Positions 16,384 through 25,301 of a DNA stretch of 45,344 nt are shown one piece after another. The stretch comes from Oscillospiraceae bacterium (lineage in GTDB: Bacteria; Bacillota; Clostridia; Saccharofermentanales; Fastidiosipilaceae). The translations under genes and the position numbers were made by a program. How positions within the stretch are numbered: the stretch's first letter is position 1; every line of letters begins with the position of its first letter. The notes under the pieces are model-generated. The model saw nothing but the letters and a program-made list of their open reading frames with translations. It had not been told where the DNA came from and did not search any database. Location of the stretch: positions 1-45,344 of the forward strand of contig JAQWFM010000001.1 in the NCBI GenBank assembly GCA_028704415.1. Reading direction: 5' to 3'.

Positions 16384-16472
16384 ACCCCGGCCCGAAGCCG
16401 CCTGCCCTGCCCACCCGGCTCAGACTCAGACGCTGCGGTGCCCCTCTTTTAAGCCAGAGGCGGGGCCGGGGT
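16384..16472. repeat. Long-range inverted repeat between the Nudix and PBP genes
   Basis: ACCCCGGCCC (16384-16393) is the exact reverse complement of GGGCCGGGGT (16463-16472). Between them lies a second small hairpin, CCTCT (16443-16447) with AGAGG. It may act as a terminator region for the Nudix gene, but there is no clear T-tract. Confidence 0.35.
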
Positions 16473-16507
16473 TCCCCTTGCGCCGTTAACGGTGGGGGGC
16501 AAGAGTC

Positions 16508-16516
16508 TGTTATAAT
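16508..16516 (+). promoter_or_regulatory. Extended -10 promoter element of the PBP gene
   Basis: TGTTATAAT (16508-16516) is a consensus extended -10 (TGnTATAAT). No convincing -35 hexamer sits at 17 bp, as is usual for extended -10 promoters. The leader would be about 47 bases with AGGAGG at 16551-16556. Confidence 0.65.
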
Positions 16517-16569
16517 GTGAGGCATATTTCTGATCCAGTCACCAGCGTGCAGGAGGCTTTTGTCACTTC

Positions 16570-19077
16570 ATGAATAAGCATCAACCCTCACCTTACCCTC
16601 AGCCGCCCACTTCAGCCGCGGCGAACTTAACTGGCCCGGCTCAGACCCACGGCCCGGCTCAGCCGGGCCGGCAGGCCGCGCGGCCCACAGCGGCTCCTGC
16701 CACCGCCGCCCCCCACGCCGTCCCCGCCAACATGTACCGCCGGCCGCAATCAGGCGGCGGGCAGGCGGCGGTGGCTGCCCGCGTCGCCCGGGGGACTCAG
16801 GGTTCAGACCGTTCCTACCGGCAGGATCTGAGTCGGCTGCGCCGGTCTCTGCACCGGCATGTCAAGGGCAAGCCGACCCATCCGACAACGTCGCAGACGA
16901 TAGGGCAGCAGATATCCCGTTTCATCGGCCGGATTGTCAAGACCCTCCTCCTGCTCATTGTCCTGCTGATTGTTTTGGGCGGCGGAATTGGCGGCGGCAT
17001 GCTGCTGGCTTATATTGCCACGACAGAGCCGCTGACTGCTTCCCAACTTAATATCGGGTCGCAGACCACGACCATGTATGATGCCGATGACAACGTCATT
17101 TCTATTTCGACGGGTTCTGAAAATATCGACCGGGAATATGTTTCCATTGCCGATGTCAAGAACACTTATATTGATGAAGCCTTTATTTCGATTGAAGACG
17201 AACGGTTTTATGAAAACATTGGCATCGACCCGCGCCGGATTGCCAGCGCGGTCGTTTCAGCGCTGGCTAACGGCGGCTCGGCCACGCACGGCGGCTCTAC
17301 CATCACCCAGCAGACGGTCAAGCTGATCACCGGTGAGGATGAGCGCAGCGCCCAGCGTAAGGTACAGGAGTGGTATCGGGCCATTCAGCTTAAAAAGGAA
17401 CTGACGGATGATGAAATTCTGGAACTGTATCTGAATCTGGTCCCCATGGCCAACTCCTACGTCGGTATCCAAACCGCGGCCCAGGCTTATTTTGGCAAGG
17501 ACGCGGCGGATCTCAGTCTGGCTGAATGTGCTTTTTTGGCCGGTATTCCTAAGAGCCCTTCCACCTATAATCCGCGGACTGAAAGCGGTCTGCGCAACGC
17601 CTTGCGGCGGCAGCGGGTGGTTTTAGGCAAAATGGAGGAGTTAGGTTATATCACGGAGAGCCAGTATCAGGAAGCTTTGAATACGGAACTGGATATTAAG
17701 CGGCAGGAGCCGGATATCAGCGGCACCAGTATCAATTCGTATTTTGCGGAGTACGTATACTCCGAGGTAGTGGAGGATCTGGAAGACCAGCTGGGCTACA
17801 GCAACGCCCTGGCTCGCCAGACAGTTTACAGCGGCGGGCTGGAAATATACACCACCCTAGACAGTACGATTCAAAGCTATGTTGATGAGACCTTTGCCAA
17901 GTCAGAGTTGTTTGCGGCTGAACCCAGCCGCTACGACGGCCTGTCAGAGTTGCCTCAGGCCGGTATGGCCGTGATAGATAATCAGACCGGCGCCGTAGTG
18001 GCCATGGGAGGCGGTTCGGGGACCAAAACGGCTAATCTGGTCACTAACCGCGCCACAGATATTGAGCGCCAGCCCGGCTCCTCCATCAAACCGCTCAATG
18101 TCTATGCGCCGGCCATTGAAATGGGCCTGATTACCGGCGGCACGCTTATTAAAGATGAAGAAGTGTATATGGACCCGGATAATCCGGATGAACCTTATCC
18201 TAAAAATGCCTACTACCCTGAATACCGGGGTTACATGACCATCCGCAACGCCATCAAAATCTCCAATAACGTGCCGGCCGCCAAGGTGCTGAACGCGATT
18301 GGGCTGGACACCTCAAAATACTTCCTCAAGCTGGTGGGGATTGACCGCACCAATGACTCGGCTCAGCTTTCTATGGCCATGGGTGGTTTTGAGCAGGGCA
18401 TGTCTCCGCTGGAGATGGCCTCCGCCTATACGGTCTTCCCCAACGGCGGGCTGTATACGCCGGTCTATGCCTATACCCAGGTACTGGACAGTTCCGGCAA
18501 TGTCCTGCTGGAAAACAAGGTGGTCAGCAACACGGTCTATTCGCCGGAGACAGCTTTTATGATGACCAAGATTCTTGAAGAAACGATCCTGGGCCGTACC
18601 AGCAGCTTTCCGTACGAAGGCTCTGCTTCTGCCTTTGGGATGATTAAAAATGCGAATGGGGAAACCATCAGCACCGCCGGCAAAACCGGTACCACGGACG
18701 ATGACTATGACAAATGGTTTGTGGGCTTTACCCCCTACTACACCGCAGCGGTGTGGTACGGCTTTGACACCCCGCGCTCAATTGCCGGGCCGGACAATGA
18801 GGGAGCCAAGCGCATCTGGTTTGACGCCATGCGCAACGTTATGGCCGACTCTGAGGCAGCTACATGGACCCAGCCCGGCGATATTGTGGGCGTAGAAATC
18901 TGTGTGGAATCCGGTGAGCTGGCCACCGCTGCCTGCCGGGCAGATAATCCGGCCAACGTCATCACAGAATATTATGTCAAAGGCTCCGCGTTGATTCCGA
19001 CCAAAAGCTGCAGCTATCATAACGGGGGCACGGTCACCGGGTTCCAGGACGGCGTGGGGACCACTCCCTCAGAATAA
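16570..19077 (+). CDS. Class A penicillin-binding protein (bifunctional glycosyltransferase/transpeptidase, PBP1A type)
   Basis: Polymerises lipid II into glycan strands and cross-links them. Residues 1-120 form a Pro/Ala/Gln-rich cytosolic tail, and residues 124-150 the membrane anchor. The glycosyltransferase domain follows with the catalytic Glu209 in SIEDERFYENIGID and with GGSTITQQTVK. The transpeptidase domain has all three motifs: SSIK (Ser504-Lys507), SNN (565-567) and KTGTT (705-709). The His usual in the EDxxFxxHxG motif is Asn here. The product is 835 residues, and no C-terminal PASTA domain is present. ATG at 16570 lies 13 bases after AGGAGG, a somewhat long spacing, but no better in-frame start exists. 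It is transcribed from its own extended -10 promoter. Confidence 0.95.
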   Translation: MNKHQPSPYPQPPTSAAANLTGPAQTHGPAQPGRQAARPTAAPATAAPHAVPANMYRRPQSGGGQAAVAARVARGTQGSDRSYRQDLSRLRRSLHRHVKGKPTHPTTSQTIGQQISRFIGRIVKTLLLLIVLLIVLGGGIGGGMLLAYIATTEPLTASQLNIGSQTTTMYDADDNVISISTGSENIDREYVSIADVKNTYIDEAFISIEDERFYENIGIDPRRIASAVVSALANGGSATHGGSTITQQTVKLITGEDERSAQRKVQEWYRAIQLKKELTDDEILELYLNLVPMANSYVGIQTAAQAYFGKDAADLSLAECAFLAGIPKSPSTYNPRTESGLRNALRRQRVVLGKMEELGYITESQYQEALNTELDIKRQEPDISGTSINSYFAEYVYSEVVEDLEDQLGYSNALARQTVYSGGLEIYTTLDSTIQSYVDETFAKSELFAAEPSRYDGLSELPQAGMAVIDNQTGAVVAMGGGSGTKTANLVTNRATDIERQPGSSIKPLNVYAPAIEMGLITGGTLIKDEEVYMDPDNPDEPYPKNAYYPEYRGYMTIRNAIKISNNVPAAKVLNAIGLDTSKYFLKLVGIDRTNDSAQLSMAMGGFEQGMSPLEMASAYTVFPNGGLYTPVYAYTQVLDSSGNVLLENKVVSNTVYSPETAFMMTKILEETILGRTSSFPYEGSASAFGMIKNANGETISTAGKTGTTDDDYDKWFVGFTPYYTAAVWYGFDTPRSIAGPDNEGAKRIWFDAMRNVMADSEAATWTQPGDIVGVEICVESGELATAACRADNPANVITEYYVKGSALIPTKSCSYHNGGTVTGFQDGVGTTPSE

Positions 19078-19137
19078 GCAAAATCAGGCACGCCGGACCA
19101 GCACGTCAGCCATACCTCTCGCGCCGCTTTTACGCCG

Positions 19138-19167
19138 CCAGCCGCGGACTAAAGGCGGCGCGGCTGG
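19138..19167. terminator. Hairpin between convergent PBP and proB genes
   Basis: CCAGCCGCG (19138-19146) and CGCGGCTGG (19159-19167) form a perfect 9-bp stem with a 12-nt loop, followed by TCTTC on the plus strand. It lies four bases from the proB stop and may serve both genes. Confidence 0.5.
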
Positions 19168-19170
19168 TCT

Positions 19171-20103
19171 TCAGACTTCAGGCGGCTGCCGGTCTGCCGC
19201 ACTTAAGGGTAACGGCGCCGGCGCAAACAACGTGCCTATGGTCTCCCCGCTTAAAATCAGATCCAGATCTCCCGGCCGGTGGCCCTGGGTGATCACCGTA
19301 GGGATACCCGCCGCCCCGGCTATCCTGGCGGCGGCAAGTTTAGTTTTCATTCCGCCGGTTCCCAGACTGCCGGCATCTCCGCCCAGCTTAGCCACCTCCT
19401 GATCGATTTTGGGCACATAGTCAATCAGACAGGCCTCAGCGCCATACTTATGGGGATCGCAGTTATACAGTCCGTCAATATCTGACATCAGAACCAGCAG
19501 GTCAGCCTCAAGAATACGGGCGACAATAGCGGAAAGCTTGTCATTATCCCCAAAGGTCCCGTTGTGGAACACCTCATGGGTGGAAACGGTATCGTTTTCA
19601 TTGACAATCGGAATCACGCCCTTGTCCAGTAAGGTCATAAAGGTATTATGAATGTTCCGCAGTGCTTCCGGATTATCCGTGTCATCCCGGGTCAGCAAGA
19701 CCTGAGCTGAAATCTGCCCGTACTCCGCCAGGATGCGGTTGTAACCGTTAATTAAAATAGCCTGCCCAATAGCGGCGTAGGCTTGTTTTTCAGGAATCTC
19801 CCGGGGGCGTTTGCGCTCTCTTAAGCGGTTCATCCCCACGGCAATAGCCCCGGAAGATACCAGGATCACCTGCCGGCCCTGACTTTGCAGATCCGCCAGA
19901 GTCCGGCACAGGCGCTCAATATTCAGTAAGTCCATGGCCCCGTTAGGATGCGTCACCGTAGAGGTACCCACCTTGACTACCAGGCGGCGCACGGTCCTCA
20001 GCTGCTGCCGTAAGCTCCGGGCCGCCGCGGCCTGCGTTTTGGCAGACTGAGGTGGAGCCGTATTCAGTTTACCGCATGAGTCAGAGTTGCCCGTTGCTTT
20101 CAT
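19171..20103 (-). CDS. proB: Glutamate 5-kinase
   Basis: Phosphorylates glutamate to gamma-glutamyl phosphate, the first step of proline synthesis. The amino-acid-kinase fold is clear: VVKVGTSTVTHPNG (ATP site), VSSGAIAVGMNRL, PIVNENDTVS and FGDNDKLSAIVA (glutamate and metal binding), SDIDGLYNCDP and GTGGMKTKLAAARIA. The product ends soon after the kinase domain, so the PUA domain of the Escherichia coli enzyme is absent, as in many short ProB proteins. ATG at 20103 has AGGAGG upstream (CAGGAGGAAAACAGATATG). It adds an Ala/Gln-rich N-terminal extension of about 38 residues before the kinase core. The partner gene proA is not in the window. Confidence 0.95.
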   Translation of the reverse strand: MKATGNSDSCGKLNTAPPQSAKTQAAAARSLRQQLRTVRRLVVKVGTSTVTHPNGAMDLLNIERLCRTLADLQSQGRQVILVSSGAIAVGMNRLRERKRPREIPEKQAYAAIGQAILINGYNRILAEYGQISAQVLLTRDDTDNPEALRNIHNTFMTLLDKGVIPIVNENDTVSTHEVFHNGTFGDNDKLSAIVARILEADLLVLMSDIDGLYNCDPHKYGAEACLIDYVPKIDQEVAKLGGDAGSLGTGGMKTKLAAARIAGAAGIPTVITQGHRPGDLDLILSGETIGTLFAPAPLPLSAADRQPPEV

Positions 20104-20341
20104 ATCTGTTTTCCTCCTGTCACCGAAGTTCAGAATACTGAGGCCGGTGCAAAAAAGCAAGCCTCTGCACACAGAATATTCACAGCCTGGTCGCAGGAAG
20201 GTCAGGACATCCGGTAACATTCAGCTATAATATAAGGAGATATCAGGGCTGAGCGGAAAGGCTGCCCGGCAGCTGCGGGCTTCACACCTCGCCGGTCAGG
20301 ACCGTGTTAATGTCAAGCCAGTAAACCGGAAGGAGTATGCT
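20104..20341. other. Divergent promoter region between proB and the deaminase gene
   Basis: This 238-bp gap has no gene. TATAAT at 20226-20231, reading towards the deaminase gene, is a good -10 element without an obvious -35. On the other strand the same AT-rich patch could serve proB. AGGAG at 20331-20335 is the deaminase ribosome binding site. Confidence 0.45.
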
Positions 20342-20842
20342 ATGCCCAAACGCCAGGACTACATCAGCTGGGATGAGTATTTTATGGGGGTCGCCTTGCT
20401 GGCTGCCTGCCGCAGCAAGGATCCCAACACGCAGGTCGGAGCCTGTATTGTTAATCCGGACCGGCGGATTATCTCTACCGGTTATAACGGGTTTCCGACC
20501 GGATTAAATGATGACGTCTATCCCTGGGACCGGGAGGGCGACTTTTTGGAAACCAAGTATCCCTATGTCTGCCATGCTGAGCTCAATGCCATTTTAAATA
20601 ATCCCGGCACCAGTCTTTCCGGCTGCAGTATTTATGTGGCTTTATTTCCGTGTAATGAATGTGCCAAAGCAATTGTGCAGTCTGGCATCCGTGAAGTTGT
20701 CTATCTGTCTGATAAATATCATGACACTGCCGCCTCCCAGGCCAGCCGGCGGATCCTGCAGGGCGCAGGGGTGGTCTTGCGGCAGATGCTGCCGCAACGG
20801 AAGCGGCTGACCCTGTCTTTTCAGGCTGAGGAACAAGGTTAG
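20342..20842 (+). CDS. dCMP deaminase-family zinc deaminase (ComEB-like)
   Basis: This 166-residue cytidine/deoxycytidylate deaminase-fold protein is expected to convert dCMP to dUMP for thymidylate synthesis. The zinc site is complete: CHAELNAI provides His and the catalytic Glu, and PCNECAK the two Cys ligands. KDPNTQVGACIV and GYNGFP are standard substrate-loop motifs of the dCMP deaminase/ComEB group, and the length fits. AAGGAG stands ahead of the ATG. Its stop codon overlaps the GTG start of the following P-type ATPase gene in the string TAGTG. This indicates translational coupling to an apparently unrelated protein. Confidence 0.93.
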   Translation: MPKRQDYISWDEYFMGVALLAACRSKDPNTQVGACIVNPDRRIISTGYNGFPTGLNDDVYPWDREGDFLETKYPYVCHAELNAILNNPGTSLSGCSIYVALFPCNECAKAIVQSGIREVVYLSDKYHDTAASQASRRILQGAGVVLRQMLPQRKRLTLSFQAEEQG

Positions 20843-23451
20843 TGGGCCGGCTGAGCAAATGGTGCCGCCACTTTGCCCTAAAGTCATCCCCGGCAGCCTG
20901 GGCCGCCGGACCGCCCTATACCTCGGCAGATCTGGATCAGGCCATTGCCACCGCCGGCTCGGTTGAGCCGTTTGCCCCCCTGAATCAGAACTACGCAAAA
21001 CAGGGGCTGACCCGGGCAGAAGTGCAGGAGCGGCAGGCCGCCGGACGGTTCAACCAACAGCCCCGGCTCAAAAGCCGCAGTTATGGCCAGATCGTCTTTC
21101 AGGCGGTCTTCAGTTATTTCAACCTGCTGAATTTTATGCTGGCTGCCGTCCTGCTGATTGTCGTCATTCCCAATCCCCGCCTGATCTTTAATATGGCATT
21201 CTTTCTGATTGCGGTTTGGAACACCTTAGTCAAAATCTTCCAGGAGTGCCGCTCCAAGCACGTACTGGATCAGCTCAGTCTGCTCAGCCAGCCGGAGGTC
21301 AGGGTACTGCGGGACGGCGTCTTATGCCGGATTGCACCTGAGGAGCTGCTGCAGGATGACCTGGTTTATCTGAAAGGCGGCAACCAGCCTGCCGCCGACG
21401 GCGTGGTGATCCGAGCCCAGGCCTGTGAAATAGATGAGTCCCTGCTGACCGGCGAAAGTCAGGCTGTCACAAAAGCCCCCGGAGACTGTGTTTTTGCCGG
21501 GACCATAGTCCAGGCAGGTCATCTGTATGCCCGTATGACACAGATTGGCCCGGCAACCGTGGCCAGCCGCATCACGGCCAGGGCCACCAAGGAACGGCGC
21601 AAGCCTTCGGAGTTGGTTGACTCTCTGGACGAATTGGTCAGGGGCATCAGTAAAATTATTCTGCCCCTGGGCGTGCTGTTATTTTTAAAGCATTATTTTC
21701 TGGTTGAGCATCTGACTTTGACCGAAGGTATCAGCAGTACGGTAGCTGATCTGGTCAGTATGATCCCTGAAGGTCTGATCCTGCTCAGCAGCGTAACCTT
21801 TGTCGTCAGCACCCTCAAGCTGGTGCGTAAAAAAACCTTACTGCAGAATATGTCTGCCATTGAATCCCTGGCCCGGGTGGACACCTTGTGTCTGGACAAA
21901 ACCGGGACCATCACCACCGGCAAGCTGATCTTTCAGGAGCTCCGGCCGCTGACGCCGCCGGGCGTTCAGGCTCAGTTGCCTCCGCTAAGCTATGAGTCTG
22001 TTTTGCGGCAATTTGCTTTATTTTTCCCGCCGGCTAATTCAACCCAGCAAGTCTTGAATCAGACCTTTTTAGAAGCGGGTCTGGCGGAAGCAGCAATGTC
22101 TGCCGCGCGCTGGCCGGTACAAAAAGTCATAGCGTTTTCTTCTGCCCGCAAGTGGTCCGCCCTCCAGTTTACCCGGCAGGGCAGCTGGTACCTGGGCGCG
22201 CCGGACATCCTGCTCCAGGCGGCAGTAAAGTCCGCCGGGCCTGCGCTGCAGCGTGAATTGACCCACTACAACCAGCAGGGCTTAAGGGTCCTGCTGCTGG
22301 CCTGCCAGGCTGCCACGCCGGCCGGAGCCGGTCCGGACCCGGCCGCAGCCGAACCTGCAACTCAGCTCCCCCCGGGCCGCCTGATCCCCTGTGCCCTGCT
22401 GTTGCTGGCCGATGAGCTCAGAGCTGACTCAAATGAAACCTTAGCCTATTACCGGGAGCAGGGGGTAAGCATTAAAATCCTTTCCGGAGATAATGCTCAG
22501 GCTGCGGCGGCCGTAGCCAGCCGGGCAGGGATCGCATCAAGTGACCGCTATGTAGACATCAGCCAGCTGCCGGAAGATACCGACTGGCCCCGGCTGGCGG
22601 ATGAGTACACCATCTTTGGCCGGGTTTCGCCCTTTCAAAAGGAAAAATTGCTGCAGGCTCTGCACAGTCTGGGCCATAAAGTAGCGATGGTGGGCGACGG
22701 GAGCAATGATGTGCTGGCCCTGCGCGAAGCGGACTGTGGTGTGGCCATGGCTTCCGGCAGCGACGCGGCCAGGCTTTCGGCAGATATCATTTTGCTGGAC
22801 AATAACATTCAATCTCTGGTCCCGGCAGTTTATGAGGGGCGCAGTGTCATCAATAATGTCAAACGCCTGGCCACCTTGTTTTTAGTGCGCACGACCTATG
22901 CCATCATTATGGCCTTCTTAATGCTGCTGACGCCTTTGGTTTATCCCCTCTACCCCATCCAGGCCTCCTTAATCTCAGGCGCTACAGTAGGCATCCCCTC
23001 CTTTTTTCTGGCCCTGAAGCCCAATTATGACCGCGTCAGCGCCGGGTTTTTGGATACGGTTTTGCCTGACGCTCTGCCAGCCGGACTGACAGTGGTGGTC
23101 AGCTGGGCTGCCATTCAGATCGCCGCTGCCGCCTGGGGCTGGTCCTATGCCTTCTGCTCCACCCTGTCCTTCTTAGCGCTGGGCCTGGTGGGGCTGCTGA
23201 CGCTTTACCGCGTCAGCCGGCCGCTGGATAGATGGCGGGTTATCCTGGATTTGTTATGTACGGTATATCTGGGCCTGGCGGCCTGGCTGCTGCCGGACTT
23301 TTTCATGCTGACGCCGCTGACGCCGGCGCAGTGGCTGGAGCTCGCGCTGCCGCTCCTCGTATTCACGCTGTTGGTTTTTGGGCTTTTTCGCCTCACCGCC
23401 CGTCTGCTCCACCGCTCGGGGCATCACCTGGCTAACCTTCGGCCGCGCTAG
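20842..23451 (+). CDS. P-type cation-transporting ATPase (CtpE-like)
   Basis: An 869-residue P-type ATPase that uses ATP to move a cation across the membrane. Conserved parts are the actuator motif LTGES, the phosphorylation motif DKTGT (Asp352), the hinge MVGDGSNDVLAL, and the membrane motif SMIPEGLILL in the ion path. IPEGL together with the absence of heavy-metal-binding CPx or N-terminal CxxC motifs places it with calcium/magnesium-type pumps. It is most like mycobacterial CtpE and its Firmicutes homologues. The C-terminal part has six further hydrophobic segments. It starts with GTG, overlapping the preceding deaminase stop by one base, with GAGGA about ten bases upstream. The ion is inferred, not shown. 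Confidence 0.9.
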   Translation: MGRLSKWCRHFALKSSPAAWAAGPPYTSADLDQAIATAGSVEPFAPLNQNYAKQGLTRAEVQERQAAGRFNQQPRLKSRSYGQIVFQAVFSYFNLLNFMLAAVLLIVVIPNPRLIFNMAFFLIAVWNTLVKIFQECRSKHVLDQLSLLSQPEVRVLRDGVLCRIAPEELLQDDLVYLKGGNQPAADGVVIRAQACEIDESLLTGESQAVTKAPGDCVFAGTIVQAGHLYARMTQIGPATVASRITARATKERRKPSELVDSLDELVRGISKIILPLGVLLFLKHYFLVEHLTLTEGISSTVADLVSMIPEGLILLSSVTFVVSTLKLVRKKTLLQNMSAIESLARVDTLCLDKTGTITTGKLIFQELRPLTPPGVQAQLPPLSYESVLRQFALFFPPANSTQQVLNQTFLEAGLAEAAMSAARWPVQKVIAFSSARKWSALQFTRQGSWYLGAPDILLQAAVKSAGPALQRELTHYNQQGLRVLLLACQAATPAGAGPDPAAAEPATQLPPGRLIPCALLLLADELRADSNETLAYYREQGVSIKILSGDNAQAAAAVASRAGIASSDRYVDISQLPEDTDWPRLADEYTIFGRVSPFQKEKLLQALHSLGHKVAMVGDGSNDVLALREADCGVAMASGSDAARLSADIILLDNNIQSLVPAVYEGRSVINNVKRLATLFLVRTTYAIIMAFLMLLTPLVYPLYPIQASLISGATVGIPSFFLALKPNYDRVSAGFLDTVLPDALPAGLTVVVSWAAIQIAAAAWGWSYAFCSTLSFLALGLVGLLTLYRVSRPLDRWRVILDLLCTVYLGLAAWLLPDFFMLTPLTPAQWLELALPLLVFTLLVFGLFRLTARLLHRSGHHLANLRPR

Positions 23452-23529
23452 ACTGGCGGCCGCCACCACAGCAAAAAAGACAGCCCGACGCAGTGCAGGC
23501 GGTCCCAGGTTTTGCCGCGCAAAATGAAT

Positions 23530-23567
23530 CCCCCCCGGGTCTCTCTTATCCGGAGACCCGGAGGGGG
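23530..23567 (-). terminator. Terminator hairpin downstream of gpmA
   Basis: GGGTCTC (23537-23543) pairs with GAGACCC (23553-23559), extended by C-runs and G-runs on either side with one bulged A. It lies between the convergent P-type ATPase and gpmA genes, about 60 bases past the gpmA stop. No long T-run follows. Confidence 0.55.
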
Positions 23568-23626
23568 TTGGAGTCAGCCTAGCTTCACCAGCCGGTCAGG
23601 CGCCTGCCGCTTATTCAGGCATCTGC

Positions 23627-24373
23627 TTATTTGGCTTTGCCCTGAGAGGCAACCGACGCCATAGCGGCTTTGATAGCCTCAGCGTCACCCAGATAATAAT
23701 GCTTAATCGGATGCAGGTTTTCATCCAGCTCATAGACCAGCGGTACACCGGTCGGAATATTGAGCTCAACAATTTCATTATCACCCACATTGTCCAAAAA
23801 CTTAACCAGCGCGCGCAGGCTGTTGCCATGAGCTGCAATCAGCACTTTTTTACCTGATTTGATAGCCGGCGCAATATCACTGTCCCAAAACGGAATGACC
23901 CGGGCCACAGTATCCTTAAGGCACTCCGTCAGCGGCAGTTCATCCTCAGTCAGGCCGGCGTAACGGGGATCTTTGCCCGCATAGCGTGCATCATCCTTCG
24001 TCATAGGCGGGGGTGCGACATCATAGGCCCGGCGCCAGATCTTAACCTGAGCTTCACCGTGTTTGGCTGCAGTTTCCGCCTTATTCAGGCCCTGCAGCGC
24101 GCCATAATGGCGCTCATTGAGGCGCCAGGTCTTGACCACCGGAATCCAGGTCAGATGCATCTGATCCAGAATCAGGTTCAGCGTGCGGTTAGCCCGGGTC
24201 AGGACTGAGGTAAAGGCCAGATCAAACGTATAGCCATCTTTCAGCAGCTCCTGCCCGGCGCGGCGGGCTTCCTCCTCGCCTTTAGGCGACAGATCCACAT
24301 CCGTCCAGCCGGTAAAACGATTCTCGCGGTTCCATTCACTTTCACCATGACGAACCAGGACTAATTTATACAT
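23627..24373 (-). CDS. gpmA: 2,3-bisphosphoglycerate-dependent phosphoglycerate mutase
   Basis: Interconverts 3- and 2-phosphoglycerate in glycolysis and gluconeogenesis. The 248-residue length matches dPGM. The catalytic His is at residue 9 in [45 protein letters not shown] and [12 protein letters not shown] (second His) are all intact. ATG at 24373 is chosen over a 41-codon upstream extension because GGGGAGG precedes it and [10 protein letters not shown] is the usual N-terminus. A promoter is visible about 70-95 bases upstream. It is a single transcription unit. Confidence 0.96.
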   Translation of the reverse strand: MYKLVLVRHGESEWNRENRFTGWTDVDLSPKGEEEARRAGQELLKDGYTFDLAFTSVLTRANRTLNLILDQMHLTWIPVVKTWRLNERHYGALQGLNKAETAAKHGEAQVKIWRRAYDVAPPPMTKDDARYAGKDPRYAGLTEDELPLTECLKDTVARVIPFWDSDIAPAIKSGKKVLIAAHGNSLRALVKFLDNVGDNEIVELNIPTGVPLVYELDENLHPIKHYYLGDAEAIKAAMASVASQGKAK

Positions 24374-24440
24374 AAAATCAGATCCTCCCCTTATAAGCAG
24401 CTGCCTGCAGCCGCCTGTATACTTATTGGTCCAGTAGATA

Positions 24441-24469
24441 ACATTACCTAATTGCCTGCCAAAGGTCAA
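24441..24469 (-). promoter_or_regulatory. Promoter of gpmA
   Basis: Read on the minus strand, TTGACC (24469-24464), a 17-bp spacer and TAATGT (24446-24441) make a plausible sigma-A promoter 68 bp upstream of the gpmA start. It lies partly before the end of the upstream membrane-protein gene. Confidence 0.55.
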
Positions 24470-24470
24470 G

Positions 24471-25301
24471 TTATTGAAACAGGCCAAGATAAGCAAAAGG
24501 AATCAGCCATTTCAGGAGAGACAAGGCGCAGAAGACCCACACGGAGTGCAGGCGGTCCGGTAGCTCCAGGCAGCCGGCCGCCCGCCAAAGCAAGGCTTCA
24601 TGGGCCGCAAAAGCAGCTAAAAACAGCACTGCGCCGGAGGCAGGCCAAAGTATAAGCAGCAGACCGCCGGGTAAAGCGGCCAGTGCCAGGGGTAACAGCA
24701 CCGCCGTTGTCTGACGCAGGACCGCGCCTGCCCGCAAGGCGGCAGGCGCAAGCAAATGCATCAGCAGCAGCTCACCATAACAGGCTGCCGCCAGCAGCAG
24801 GGCCGCCGCCAGGCCATTGCCGTAGATTGCGCCTGTAAGGCTCTGAAAGGCAGTCTGAGGCCAGTAAAGGCTGTAGAGGCCCGCGTAATAGCCCAGACTA
24901 AACAGGGGCAGCAGCAGCAGCTCCGGAGCCAGCAGCCAGACCGCCGGCCGCGGCGCAGAGCTTTCCGCCGCCAAGTCCAGCAAAGTGGCCGGATGGGGAC
25001 TGAACAAAGCTTTAAGCCAGCGGCTTAGCTGCTGAAAGTCACTGCCCAGGCCCATCCGGACCTCAGCCTGCCGCTCTGGCTCCAGCCGCTCCCCGGATCT
25101 GGCAGCGGGGCGCGCCTGGTGGTCGGTGGCAGTCTGCACCGGAAGGCCCGGCGCCGGCCGTTGTACCTGCGGCTGCAGGAGCGCTGCCGGGACGCCGGCG
25201 GCGTGCTGGCCGGCGGCTCTTTCCCTGGCGGGAAACGCCCCCAGATTATTTTCAGCAGGCATGTGATAGCGTAAGACGCGGTTTTTTTCCGGCGGCTGCA
25301 T
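24471..25301 (-). CDS. Multi-pass membrane protein, Yip1-like
   Basis: This 276-residue protein has no firm family assignment. Residues 1-90 are polar, Pro/Ala/Gln-rich and probably disordered. From about residue 115 there are five hydrophobic helices ([66 protein letters not shown], and two more). This layout, with a [12 protein letters not shown]-type entry segment, resembles Yip1-domain proteins of Firmicutes, whose role is unclear. ATG at 25301 follows GGGAGG. A TATAAT on the minus strand (plus-strand ATTATA at 25331-25336) is its likely -10. It stands alone between gpmA and pyrG. Confidence 0.6.
   Translation of the reverse strand: MQPPEKNRVLRYHMPAENNLGAFPARERAAGQHAAGVPAALLQPQVQRPAPGLPVQTATDHQARPAARSGERLEPERQAEVRMGLGSDFQQLSRWLKALFSPHPATLLDLAAESSAPRPAVWLLAPELLLLPLFSLGYYAGLYSLYWPQTAFQSLTGAIYGNGLAAALLLAAACYGELLLMHLLAPAALRAGAVLRQTTAVLLPLALAALPGGLLLILWPASGAVLFLAAFAAHEALLWRAAGCLELPDRLHSVWVFCALSLLKWLIPFAYLGLFQ

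Noticed and set aside
20295-20320. GGTCAGGACCG resembling the signal-recognition-particle RNA core
   Set aside because: The following bases do not continue with the conserved GGAAGCAGC-type tetraloop region and no long stem surrounds it.
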